Shown: positions 11,741 through 29,100 of the stretch, piece after piece
Layout of the letters: each line of letters starts with the position of its first letter
Position numbering within the stretch: the stretch's first letter is position 1
Assembly (NCBI GenBank): GCA_026929865.2
Contig: CM049403.1
Coordinates: 9,462,001-9,526,000, forward strand
DNA length: 64,000 nucleotides
Direction of reading: 5' to 3'
Source of the DNA: Hyperoplus lanceolatus
Lineage: Eukaryota > Chordata > Actinopteri > Uranoscopiformes > Ammodytidae
Notes under the pieces: generated by a model
What the model saw: only the letters and a program-made list of their open reading frames with translations
What the model was told of the DNA's origin: nothing
Database searches by the model: none
Translations under genes and position numbers: made by a program

Positions 11741-12479
11741 ATACAAATGTTCTTTTTTTTCTGATGTTAGAAAGGAGGAGGTTATAATCATTATTTTATT
11801 ATCAATCTTATTTTCTTCATGCCAAATTCCATGTAGGCCTACATAGATGCAGATTTAGAAATTCAAAATCCTCCTTTGCTTCTTTCCAAACTAGCTAGAC
11901 CATTATTTAGAAACAATACGACACACTTCCAAAACTAAAGGCATGACAATGTTTTGTTTGTGCATGTGTTTTTGTACTTCTGAAAATCAAAAAGAAAAAA
12001 AAAGAAAGTTAAAGAAGATCGGGACAGCCCCAAGGTGCAGGTCAACTTGTGTGACCTATATCAGTGATTTATTTAATTTAATGGTTTACTACTTCCGACA
12101 GTTATACAGAGCTTGGCTACATTCAAACTCGGTGTCCAAAATATTATAAAATAAACTGGGGGCCAACAACAGCTGTTGCCTAGGCCAACAACGAACGTAC
12201 CTTTCATATAGGCCTAGGCCTACTATCAGGGTACCTACTACATTAGAAGTGTCCGCTCGTTTTTATTGATAACACGGATTTTGGGTCACCTGACATAGCC
12301 TACAGTGCTGGTTGCTAACCTATAACTATACACTTCAGCCTACTTTGGGACAGTTCCTCCGCTCACACGTCTCTATCCACTGGTGACCGGAACGGACAGA
12401 GGAGGTGAGTAGGCTTTAGCCCATTATGGCTATACAATTAGAGACCGGGCCATAACCGGACATAACTTCCGTTTACTAA

Positions 12480-12883
12480 CACTGGCAGCTCCGCCCGGAA
12501 GAGTTGTCAGTATTAAACGAACCCAGCGCCGATCCAGCGCCTACAATTGGAGCCAATCAGATTCCATCGTGGGCTGGTTTTAGGCTTGCACGAGGAAATT
12601 CTGGTGATTGACATGCCTATTAATATCTCTGGACCAATGAATCACAGAGGTAGCGCAGCCTGTTTGGGAAGCCTGACCAATCACATCTAAGGGTAGGCGG
12701 GGTCTATTTCTATCCCTCTCCTTTTCGTGACATGACACTTTCAACAGCCAATCGGCGGCTAGCGCAGGCGGAGATCTAACGGGCTGCTGTTCAATCATCG
12801 TCCGAGGGCGTGGCTTGCAATGACATGGCCCACCTATTGGCCGGTCTGCAGACTTCCCACAGACAGTTGTATGTTCCATAAAA
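12480..12883 (+). promoter_or_regulatory. DCUN1D4 promoter region with a CCAAT-box cluster
   Basis: The 404 bp upstream of the DCUN1D4 ATG are more GC-rich than their surroundings. They contain CCAAT at 12553, 12634, 12677 and 12748 on the + strand and ATTGG (CCAAT on the - strand) at 12546 and 12836. Multiple spaced CCAAT boxes are the hallmark of NF-Y-driven TATA-less promoters. The transcription start is not visible. Confidence 0.6.
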
Positions 12884-17577
<4,694 letters not shown>

Positions 17578-18532
17578 GTGCAGCGCAAGATCGGAAAAAT
17601 ACAACTGTGACAACAAACGACTATGAGAATCAACAACCAATAAGTAAACAACACAAAAATGGTATGGCAGTGACAGTGGGTGTGTTCTGGTAGAGGAGGG
17701 GTGAGAGCTGTGGGTGGGCTTGGGTGGGGGCACTGAGTTTTCAGCCTGGGTGCATGCTGCCCAGCGCACGGAGGCGCCATTGTGGACTTATGTTCCCTTC
17801 AGATGTTGCACAGTGGGCAAGCCTGCAGCCATCCCCAGTGGCATTGCTCCCTCTCACTGTGACATGTCATATTGCTGTTTGTGTTAGGATAACGTGGTGT
17901 TGTGCGTGGATGATGGAAGCCAAAATGGTATCGTGTGGGAGAACCGCTCCTCACCCCTTGTCTTCAGCAAAGAGAAACCAACAGAAGCGACCATTAATGC
18001 ATTGTGTCTGAGTCTTTTACAGGGTCACTTTGACCTGGGCACATTTGAATATTATATATCTGTGCAATGAACTTAAAAATGAGCTTTTCTGGATGGACAG
18101 CACTTACTATTGTTAGTCATATTTTGAGTTAGCAAGGAGTTCTTCAAGAAGCACACTGTGTCAAATGAATGATCACAGGTTTCCTATGCCTGTGTTGTTT
18201 ACTATTGATCTGTGCCAGTGATTTTCTTTTTTCCTTCCAGTTTTTGTTCCCTCCTGCTGTTTTGCTCCAGCTAATGCTAACAGTTTGCTAACCCCCTGCA
18301 AAGGCTTCAGACCTCATAACACCAAACAAATCAGCATTGCTGCTTACTAACTCTTATTACAGTACAGCGGTGAGCCTCTAGTGCTCTGATCAGCATTTAT
18401 TGGTCTGATGACTAATATATGTATCCACGTTGTGTAGGTAAGAGTATTACTGTGCCTAAAAACATGGAAGTCACTTTGTGTGTGTGTCCCGCACACATAC
18501 CAACAAACCCAAATGTATATACATGTGTGAGA

Positions 18533-18564
<32 letters not shown>

Positions 18565-19800
18565 TCTCTCTCTCTCTCTCTCTCTGAATGGTCAGGGATT
18601 ATTTCAGGATGAATTCAGACTCTTTGGGCTGTGTTAAAAGTTGATAGCTGGTGTCCATTTTGTCTTGATATGTGGCATCTAGTAGCATCACTCCAAACAC
18701 TGACAGTGTTAATATAACTACAGTGGAAGACCAGTGACCCTCTCAGGACGAGGTCCTTAAGGCTTGAGTAGAAAGGTAGGTTTGCTGATAGCATTGCTTT
18801 GTACCACCCGTAGGATCTAATCAAATCAATGGACACTGGCATTTTGGAACTGTGATGATGCTATGCTGTTCTTTTCGCCTAGTATAATGTTCTCGTAAGA
18901 CATGTATACATTTTTGTCCTTGGCTGTGGTGTGATGCTGAATCGTCAGATTTAATATTTGCATGCATGCTCCAACAGAGCCTTTTGTGAATGGATGAGAT
19001 TTTTTTTAAACATTTTCCAAATGTGTTTTATTTTTGTTTTTGTACAGGAATTTGTGCAAGTGTTTTGTGCTTATTTTGATATTCACGATCATGTCATTTT
19101 AATTCTGATGGAGAACATGATTGTGTCTATTAAGACCTGGAACACACCTGTAACCTCATGGTGGAACAGGAGTTCCCTCCTGCATTTGCCCCATTTTACA
19201 CATGCTGTAAAGCTGTGGCTATTGTACTTCATTTAATTTTATTTATTGAATACACTGTTATTCTTTCTTAAATAAATTTTTGCACCACACTGTCATGATA
19301 CACATAAAATGCCCATTGGAATTTGTTTCGGTAGATTATACACATCAAAATCAACTGCAGCGCTATGAAAAACGCTATTGTCATTGCATCAACCATCAGC
19401 AAAACTTCTAAAATAGAAGTAGTTGTTGGATTGCCTACCCAATGTAGAGAGTTAAATGTTTTATTATTCTCCCACAAGAATGCAGGAGGATGAACACCCT
19501 TGTCCCAACTGTATATATGTATGTAAACTATGTAACTGTCTATATGTCTGTTTTCACTATAACCTATGTCTATATACATAAATAAAAGGGTTTATTAACG
19601 TATTGGCTCATTTTTTTGGCTCTTTGGTTAATAGATTGTCCATTAAAAAAAACATTATGTACCTCGTTAATACTCTGGTCCTATAGATGAACTAATTTTT
19701 ACTAATGAAAGCTCATGTTTTTGTTCAGTGATGATTTTATTAAGGACTCTTTAATGTATTAATAATGCACAACCATCAAGATGATATGGATTACAAAGAC
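17578..19800 (+). other. DCUN1D4 3' UTR and convergent 3' end with LRRC66-like
   Basis: No coding exon follows the DCUN1D4 stop. Candidate + strand poly(A) signals are AATAAA at about 19270 and 19580. A microsatellite tract, (AC)n at 18532-18559 then (TC)n at 18564-18585, lies inside. At about 19803 TTTATT is a - strand AATAAA suitable for the LRRC66-like gene, so the two genes end tail to tail. A 3' UTR of 1.7-2 kb is inferred, not shown. Confidence 0.5.
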
Positions 19801-20154
19801 ATCTTTATTAATTAACAGAAATAAGGTAAATCCACAAGATAAACATGGAATCCTCTACTGCGCTCTGCAACAGTTCCATACAATAAATTAACATTTACAT
19901 TTAATTTCAAGTTTAATGCCTATAAAATATAATATAATTCACTATACTTGTATCATTGACTGGTACATTTACGATCGTGTAACGCCACTTATCGTTTTGT
20001 AGCTAATTAGGATGTAGTGTCTCAAAAATTACTAATGTTTGTGGAGTCAAAATAGGCTACTTAGGTTTTGTGACATTAGTGAAGAAGGGTCAGATTCCCC
20101 TGTGTTCCTGCTCTGCTTCAGATAAGATCGGGTGCCTTCCAACCCATGCAAGCT

Positions 20155-23100
20155 CTACTGTTCATCTGGTGGTGGTGAAGTTGGAATAGGTGGTGGAGCG
20201 TCCTGTGGTGGTTCCATACCTCCAAAGTCATGCCTCCTGTAGTGGCGAATATCATACAACAAATCTGAAGCTGTTCTCTGTTTTAGTGAAGTAGAGGAAA
20301 GATATGATTGTTTTATTGGCTGTTTGGTCAGGGGCTTGTCAACTTGTGATACATTGTCATCAAAAAGACGAGATGCACCATTATCTAAAATTTCAGCCCT
20401 TGTGTCCCACTGTCTTCTGTCAGAAGACATGGCTGTTAGGGCACTGAGGCCTTTCTTTTCCCTATTCTCCTCAGAAATAGCTCTCAAAATCTCATTTGTT
20501 CCGCCAGATGAGTTGTCAAACTTGTTAAGACCTCTGCTGGATGCAAGAGAAGAAGTATTGGCACTAGGAGATGAGTGTTCATGCCATGGTGTCACATTTG
20601 CCGTACCTCTGTCTGGTTTAACTTTGCCATCACTAGGGTATGGTGGGCGAAGTTCTTGCTCTGCAGGTAAAGCCTGCTGTGGAGATGATAAGCCTCCATC
20701 CAAACTTCTCCTCGTACTGGAGATAGAAGGGTCTGATATTTGTCGACCGACACCAGTCCACCTTATCTCAGGTGGTAGGTCCACATATGTTGTGCGACCA
20801 GACCGCTCAATCATTTTCTCTACTACACCATCAAAGTTCTTATTGAGAACTCCGCTTGGGGAAAGAGATGTATTTCTATCTCCCACACCATGGAATAGAC
20901 CTTCTGGGGCGAAATTTACTATTTCAGCCCCTGTATATCTTTCTTTTGCATGGCCAATAGTTTGCCCACTGAGGAATAGAGAAGTACTTGGTGGTAGTGA
21001 TGAAGCTTTGATAATTGAACGCTTGTATGTGACTAGAGAGTCATTGTCTGTCATTCCTGATATATTTGACGTATATATGCTTTGTTTTACAGTCTGTCCT
21101 CTCACCTCATTTTCACTCTCGCTGCAGGAAGATGGGGATCTACTTTGCTCTGGTAATGGTGCCTTGACATTCAGACGCCTCTTAATGCGTGGGACTCCAT
21201 GGCTAAGGTCAGGAGCACTGTAGTCTATCGTGTAATTCTCACTGTTTGAGCTGGACGATGCTTCCCTCTGTAACGGTGCTTTAATGTCTAAAGCCCTCCT
21301 GATATGCGGGATAGAGGTGAGACTCAAATTAGGCTGTATTAAGTCTGAATCCTCTTCCACTTTTGAGGGTTGGCTTTTCAGCTCTACCACTGACTGATCC
21401 AGTTTGACATTGACAGCATGAGACACATATACAGACGTATGATCCAGGTATGGTGCCTTATCAGTTCCTCTCACTCCTTTACCTGCATGTTCTGTTAATG
21501 TATCATCATGCTCACTGCTAGAGGAGAAATTGGGCAGTGTCTTTAATGTTGGTGTAGCAGAAGACTTTTCAATGACCTTGTAAGAGGGGCGAGAGTCAGG
21601 TGGAGGTGATGTTGGCAGATTTGGTGGCTCAGGTGAATGCGATGTAATTTGAAGACGCTTACGGAAGCGTGAGACGCCAAGATTCATTGTTGCCCAACGT
21701 GACTCAAGTTCTGGGTTTTTTTCTAGTGTTTTGCTAATGTCGTCACTTGTTGTTTTGTCCCCCATGTGATCTGTAATAACTCTATACTTTTCCAAATGTA
21801 AATTGTGATCGGTGGTTGGATTGCGAGGAATGCTAGTCAATAGGGTCCTTGAAGACTTAATGAACTCCTTTTCTGTTGACATTGATTTGGTAGATACTCG
21901 GATTCCGAGATCATCGTGTCTTTTGTTATCATCCTCGCTGTCCCTTCCAGAAGAGCCTGGTTGTGGTGATGGGGCTTTGATATCCAGACGTCGGTTGATG
22001 TAAGGGACACCCAGACTCAATTTTGGCAACTGTGTCTGCACAGGTAGGTCTGTAGTCCCACCTTCACTCTCATCACTGCTTGAAGATAACTCAAGTGGTG
22101 ATGAACGAACCTTGATATCTAGACGCCTATTGACGCGGGGGGCACCTCTGGGACCCAGGTCAGGCCATCTTGAATCTGGATTTGGTTCTACCGATGTTGG
22201 GGGGGTGCTTAAATCTTCCATACCCTCTTGCTCTTCTGAGCTGCTTGAAGAGTAATAGGGACTAAGTTGGATCGCTTCCTCTCTCTTTCCTACCACTGTA
22301 TGGTTTGTACTCACATTACTCAATAATGAATCAGGAGGTGGTGATGGGGCCTTAATGTCCAAACGCCTCTTGAGGCGAGTCATATTACCAAGATCAAAAG
22401 CAGGCCACTCTGTTTCTGGAACATGACTTATTGTTTGAGATTCTTGAAATGAGATCCCTGCAATTCCTGCAACCCCTTGCCTCTCCCTCTTTGTGTGGTG
22501 GGTTGTTTGATCTTCACTGTCACTACTAGAAGATGAATCAGAGGCCGGTGATGGTGCTTTGATATCTAGACGTCTCTTGATCCGTGTACTATGCTCAAGA
22601 TCCAGAGCGGGCCACTGTGTTTGTGGGTCATAGCTTACAGTTTGAGATACCGTATTTGAAAGTCTTGCAATGTACAACTCCTCTTGCCCCTGTTTCTTTA
22701 TGTGGTTGGATATTTCATCCACACTGTTGCTACTAGAAGAGGTATCAGAGTCTGGTGATGGTGCTTTGATATCTAGACGCCTTGTAATGCGTTTAGTACG
22801 CTGAAGATCTAGCAAAGGCCATTGTGTTTCTGGAATACGACTTGCTGTTTGAGATTTTTGAAATGCAAGTTCTGCAGTGTTCACCTGCCTTGGCCTTTCT
22901 TTGTGGTGTGTTGTTTCATCCTCACTGTTACTACTAGCAGATGAATCAGCCTGTGATGGGGCTTTGATATCTAGACGCCTCTTGATGCGTGTAATATGCT
23001 GAAGATCTAGGGCAGGCCACTGTGTTTTAGGGTCATAGCTTACAGTTTGAGATACTTTACTTGGAAGCCTTTCAATGTCCTGCACCAGTGTCGTTATGCC

Positions 23101-26100
23101 ATTAGATGTTTCAACCTCACTGTCGCTACTAGAAGATGAATCAGAGTCGGGTAATGGTGCTTTGATATCTAGACGCCTCTTGATGCGTGTAGTATGCTCA
23201 AGATCTAGTGCAGGCCACTGTGTTTCTGGAACATTACTTTCTGTTTGAGATTTTTGAAATGTAAGTTCTGCAGTGTCCACCTGCCTTGGCCTTTCTTTGT
23301 GGTGTGTTGTTTCATCCTCACTGTTACTACTAGAAGATGAATCAGCCGGTGATGGGGCTTTGATATCTAGACGCCTCTTGATGCGTGTAATATGCTGAAG
23401 ATCTAGGGCAGGCCACTGTGTTTTAGGGTCATAGCTTACAGTTTTACTTGGAAGTCTTTCTATGTACAACTCCTGCCGCACCTGTTCCTTTTCGTGGCTG
23501 GATGTTTCAACCTCACTGTCGCTACTAGAAGACAAATCAGAGTCTGGTGATGGTGCTTTGATATCAAGACGCCTCTTGATGCGTGTAGTATGCTCAAGAT
23601 CTAGTGCAGGCCATTGTGTTTCTGGAACATGACCTGCTGTCTGAGGTTTGTGAAAAGCAAGCTCTGCAATGTCCGCCTTTTTTTGACTCTCTTGGTTGTG
23701 TATTGTTTCTTCCTCGCTGTCACTACTGGAAGATGAATCAGATTCTGGTGATGGGGCTTTGATATCCAGACGCCTCTTGATGCGTGTAGTATGCTCAAGA
23801 TCTAGTGCAGGCCACTGTGTTTCTGGAACATGACTTGCTGTTTGAGATTTTTGAAATGCAAGTTCTGCAGTGTTCACCTGCCTTGGCCTTTCTTTGTGGT
23901 GCATAGTTTCATCCTCACTGTCGCTACTAGCAGATGAATCAGCCTGTGATGGGGCTTTGATATCTAGACGCCTCTTGATGCGTGTAATGGGCTGAAGATC
24001 TGGAGCAGGCAATTGTGTTTTAGGGTCATAGCTTACAGTTTGTGATACTTTACTTGGAAGCCTTTCAATGTACGACTCCTGTACCAGTGTCGTTATGCCA
24101 TTAGATGTTTCAACCTCACTGTCGCTACTAGAAGATGAATCAGAGTCGGGTGATGGTGCTTTGATATCTAGACGCCTCTTGATGCGTGTAGTATGCTCAA
24201 GATCTAGTGCAGGCCACTGTGTTTCTGGAACATTACTTTCTGTTTGAGATTTTTGAAATGTAAGTTCTGCAGTGTTCACCTGCCTTGGCCTTTCTTTGTG
24301 GTGTGTTGTTTCATCCTCACTGTTGCTACTAGAAGATGAATCAGCCGGTGATGGGGCTTTGATATCTAGACGCCTCTTGATGCGTGTAATATGCTGAAGA
24401 TCTAGGGCAGGCCACTGTGTTTTAGGGTCATAGCTTACAGTTTTACTTGGAAGTCTTTCTATGTACAACTCCTGCTGCACCTGTTCCTTTTCGTGGCTGG
24501 ATGTTTCAACCTCACTGTCGCTACTAGAAGATGAATCAGAGTCGGGTGATGGTGCTTTGATATCTAGACGCCTCTTGATGCGTGTAGTATGCTCAAGATC
24601 TAGTGCAGGCCACTGTGTTTCTGGAACATGACCTGCTGTCAGAGGTTTTTGAAAAGCAAGCTCTACAATGTCTGCCTTTCTTGGCCTCTCTTGGTGGTGT
24701 ATTGTTTCCTCCTCACTGTCGCTACTAGAAGATGAATCGTAGGCCGCTGATGGTGATTTGATATCTAGACGCCTCTTGATGTGTGCAGTATGCTCAAGAT
24801 CTAGGACAGGCCACTGTGTTTCTTCCATTTGCTCACAACTAGAAGATAAAGCAGGCGGTGGTAATGGTGCTTGACGCTTTTTGGTAAGTGGAATATGCTC
24901 AAGATCTAGGGTAGACCCATTTGTATCAGAATAAATATTTGCTGTAGATTTTTGTAGTGGAATGTCCACCTTTCCTTGCCTCAGTGTGTGCTTTATTTTT
25001 TCCTCCCCACTATCACCACTAGAAGATGAATTGGAGTCTAGTAAAGGTGCTTTGATGTCTAGACGTCTCTTAATGCGTGTAGTATTCTCAAGATCTAGAA
25101 CAGGCCATTGTGGCTTCATGGCATCATGGCTTACAGATTGATACTCCATATTTGGAAGCCCTTCCATGCCCACCTCTCCTTGTTCTTTCTTCTTTGTGTG
25201 TTTTGTTGTTTCATCCATACTCTCATCACTAGAAGATAAATCAGAAGCTGGTAACGGGGCATTGATATCCGAATGCTTCTTAATCCCCTGTGTACTGGAG
25301 GAGTGTTCTAGTTTCACTGAAGGTCTGATGGAGTCTAGACCATGGATCTGCTGTTTAAAACCAGCATTGTTTTGAAAGCGAACACCAGTGACTTCAGGCT
25401 TATTGAGGTTACTTTCTACATCCTCTTCCCATTCTTCGTCTGAGTTCACAGTGTAGTGCGTAGGCCCGTCCTCACTGACACATGAGCTGGAGCTGGACAC
25501 ATCATCCCTCTTCTGTTTATCTGCAGGGAGCGCCACACTCAGTTTTGAGTCATTATAGGAACCACTCACACTGTTTGACCTTGTAGATGTGCTTGGAACA
25601 GAATCACTAAATTCAAATTGTTCTTCATTGTCCTGCCATTCATCAGGGGATGTCAGCTTGGTTTTATTTGTATGTGGTGACCAATTTGTAAAGGGTTCGG
25701 AAGGAAATCCAGGAATATCCGTTCTGCCCTGGCTGGAATTTTGTGGCACCTCAAGTTCTCTAGCTGTTGAGAAATCAGATCTCTGCTGAACAGAATCCTC
25801 TGCAAGTTTAGGAGTATTGGGTGTTGCGTGGTCTCTCTGGATAATTTGGTCCTCGTTTAATACTTTGTCAGACAGTGAAGAATCTGAGCATGAAGACAAG
25901 CTTCTCCTCTTCTCAAGCTCAGCAGGATCTGCGATGTGTTCAAACTCTACGTTGTGTGAGTGGCCTGCATCGATGACACCTGAGAGGCCTCTGCCATGGT
26001 TATCATTTGGAGGGCTGTGTCGAAAGCTGTTTTCACTCCCTGAATCTCCAGCCGCATGTGTATCCTTTGTAGCCTCAGTTGCTCCACATTCAATCACAGC

Positions 26101-29100
26101 ATCATGACTGATGCTTTCACTGGCCACGGTATCATAATACGGTACATTGTTGTCTACTCTATAATCTATAGTGCTGAATGTGACTCTCCTCTCCCTGTGA
26201 GCTCCTATCTCCCCTTGTTCATTGTCATCGTAGTAGGCCTCATTGTCATATTGTCTTTGTTCAACAGCTGAGACAGAGTTGGTCACAGAGGAGCTTTTCT
26301 TGGTGGTGATCCTTCTCCAGAGAACATCTATACAGGGTCTTGCAAATACCCCTAGAATAAAGGCTATCAGAAATGTGATGAAAACAGACAGACAAACAGC
26401 CAGAGTCAAGTCCGACTGTGTAGCTCTCTGATTCCGCTCCTGACCTGTCCTATTTGGCGATCCTCCTGGGATTATTTGTCGGCTGGCTCCGGGTAAACTT
26501 CTAGTTTTTCTTCGTGCTCCTCCTATTGTACTGATTTGGAGGTTAAAAACTGACACAACTTTGTGTTTTTCAGACACACACACATATAGTCCTGTGTCTC
26601 TCTCTGTGACGTCATTGATGAGCAGACCAGCCTCAGGTAGGCTCTCAGATGTTTGACCACTGGGCGTCCACAACACTGCATCTACAAAAAAGACCACATA
26701 GACATGTTGGACTGACCTTCATTGTTATATATGTATAAAGTTATGTTACACTTTTTTCACTGTGTTACCTTCTGAGGAGCAAGACAGCAGTATCTCAGAG
26801 CCTTTATAGACCGTCAAATCTTGGTGGAGATCTGGCCTGTTTTCAGCACTTAAACAGTTAAGATTATCCTCTTCCAGCTGTAGCAAGTCTCTGCCTGACA
26901 GGATGGAGGGGGAAGCACACACCACACTCCACACTTGCAGGCCTCTGCTCCTGTCATAGGCCATCTGCCTTCGTAAACTGTGGGCACTGCAATCACACTT
27001 CCACCTGTTGCCAGCCAGTATAACATCTGCCCCAATGTTACGAAGACTAAGGTACATCAAAGGATGGACGCTCGTCAACAGGTTGAAGCTCAGATCAAGG
27101 ACCTTGTAGGGGAACAATATGGACATACACCAGATGTTAAGACAAGTAATTTGATTGCCAAAACAATTGAATTAAAAGTACATATTATGCTAATTTTCCA
27201 GTTCAAATGTGTATTATTGTTATCTTAATGTAAAGCACTTTGGATACCTGCTGGTTGCTGTAAAAGGGATACATAAATAAAAGTGTTGATTGAATTTTTG
27301 ATTTTTGTTTTATACTAGAAGTGGGTTTCATGGTTTTTTCTTCAAAAAATAAGGTATTTTTCACTATTAACTCTTTCCATCCTTTTTCTCCCTCTTTCTG
27401 AAACGCTTCGTTTAAGCACCTGCTTCCCCCTTCCCGAAAAGTCCAGGCTGTATTGATTGGCAAGATTCACGAGGACATTTTGACTGCTTGTCTAAGTGAA
27501 ACCATCTCTTTGGCCTTAGGTGGGGCTACTGTATGGGGGGAATAATATGCTAATGAGCTGCAGGCTGTTGCATCACACTCTCTCTGGCCTAAACAGCCCA
27601 AAAGAAACTGATAGGGTTGTCTTATTTCAGCTTGTATAGGCTGGTTAGGACATCAAATACCCAAATATGCATGCACATAGAAAACGTTTTTTATGATATG
27701 TCCCCTTAAGTTATTCTCGCTACATTATCTTTTAATTGGACAATACGTCTCTGGAAATGACAGGTGAGCAAAGAATGTGGACTTCTCAATATTCTGTGCA
27801 TGTTTTCAGAGAATTAGATTAAATTAAAAACAGTGTTACCCTGAGCTGGGCTAAATTCTGGAACGTCTGTGGGTGGAGACTTGTGATGAGGTTATGTTGT
27901 AGGTGTAGCTCTTTTAGCTGTCGAAGGTGGCTAAGGTCTTCTGTTCGTAGATCGGAGATCCTGTTGAAGGATAGTTGCAGAACCTGTATCAACTCACAAG
28001 CTTCCAGCCCTGGTGAGAGAAAATAAGATATGTAATTAGAACTCCACAATAACCTATAAGGGGCTGGCTCCTGAAGGAAGCAAGGAAAAATAATACTTTA
28101 TGTTACAGGTTTTCGGTCATAATAGCAGATGTCGGTCAGTGTCTCGTCTTCTCAGTCCTGTACAGCTTTACCCTTTTTAATGGAATTTGTAAGGTAGTTG
28201 AACTGCTTATCTTTAGCTATGAAGTTCATTTGTTTGCATTAACGCAGTTTTCAATGTTGAGAAGAAATCATGTAAACTACAGGCCTTTCTCTCGCTCTCC
28301 CTGAACTTGGAGATAGTGAATACTGAAAGTCTCCAAATCAGTGAACACCCTCTTCCTGGAATATAAATCCAAATTCCCCTGGCTTATTTATTTTCACTGT
28401 GAACATTCTTACAATTTAAATAATTAGGGGGGAATTTTTCTGTGCTGCTTAGTCTGCCTTGCTGTATCCCCCTGTTGGCTAGCCGGAGACCATCTCCCTG
28501 AGTGTGCTGGGCTGAAGTTAGGCACTGTGGGTCTGTGCTTCATTAGAGAGGCACCGAGGCTTCTGTGAGCTGAATACCAAACAGGAAAGAAGACTGACTG
28601 TCAACACAGCTCTCGCTAAGTATATGGGCTGTCCACACATGCCTTTTAAAACCACCACAGTCAATGCATTTCAACGACACACATACGTATGTTCAGCCCA
28701 GCAAAAGGAATTCTTTGAAAAACCATGATGCAGGGGGAAAAACAAAAGTTGTACTGCGTGTTTACACCTTTCCTCAAGCCACTGGAATGTCAATAAAAGC
28801 TGTGGCTGCCTGAAGGGTGTACAGTGTCATTATCTTGGGAGGTTTAATCATTTCTGAGTCGAGCAAAGTACAAAAGATAAAGGATATCAATGAGAGGGTT
28901 TGTTTATATGTGAGAATCTCAGAAAAGACAACAATGCTCACTGTTAAGATTTCTCCTACGATATAAACAAATAAGCTGTCCGCCTTTTAAGCCTTAAAAA
29001 AAGTTTAAAAAGTAGTAAACCAATATTATGCCTATTGTATTTCACGTCTGACTGTTAGACATTTCTCAAAAACATTGTTGGGGGCAATTAAAGGTGTGTG

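Noticed and set aside
20324-21223. Open frame of 299 codons on the + strand
   Set aside because: It is antisense to the LRRC66-like last exon, which is open on the other strand for over 6 kb with repeats, Ig, transmembrane and splice logic. The + frame has no recognisable motif and arises from codon bias of the sense strand.
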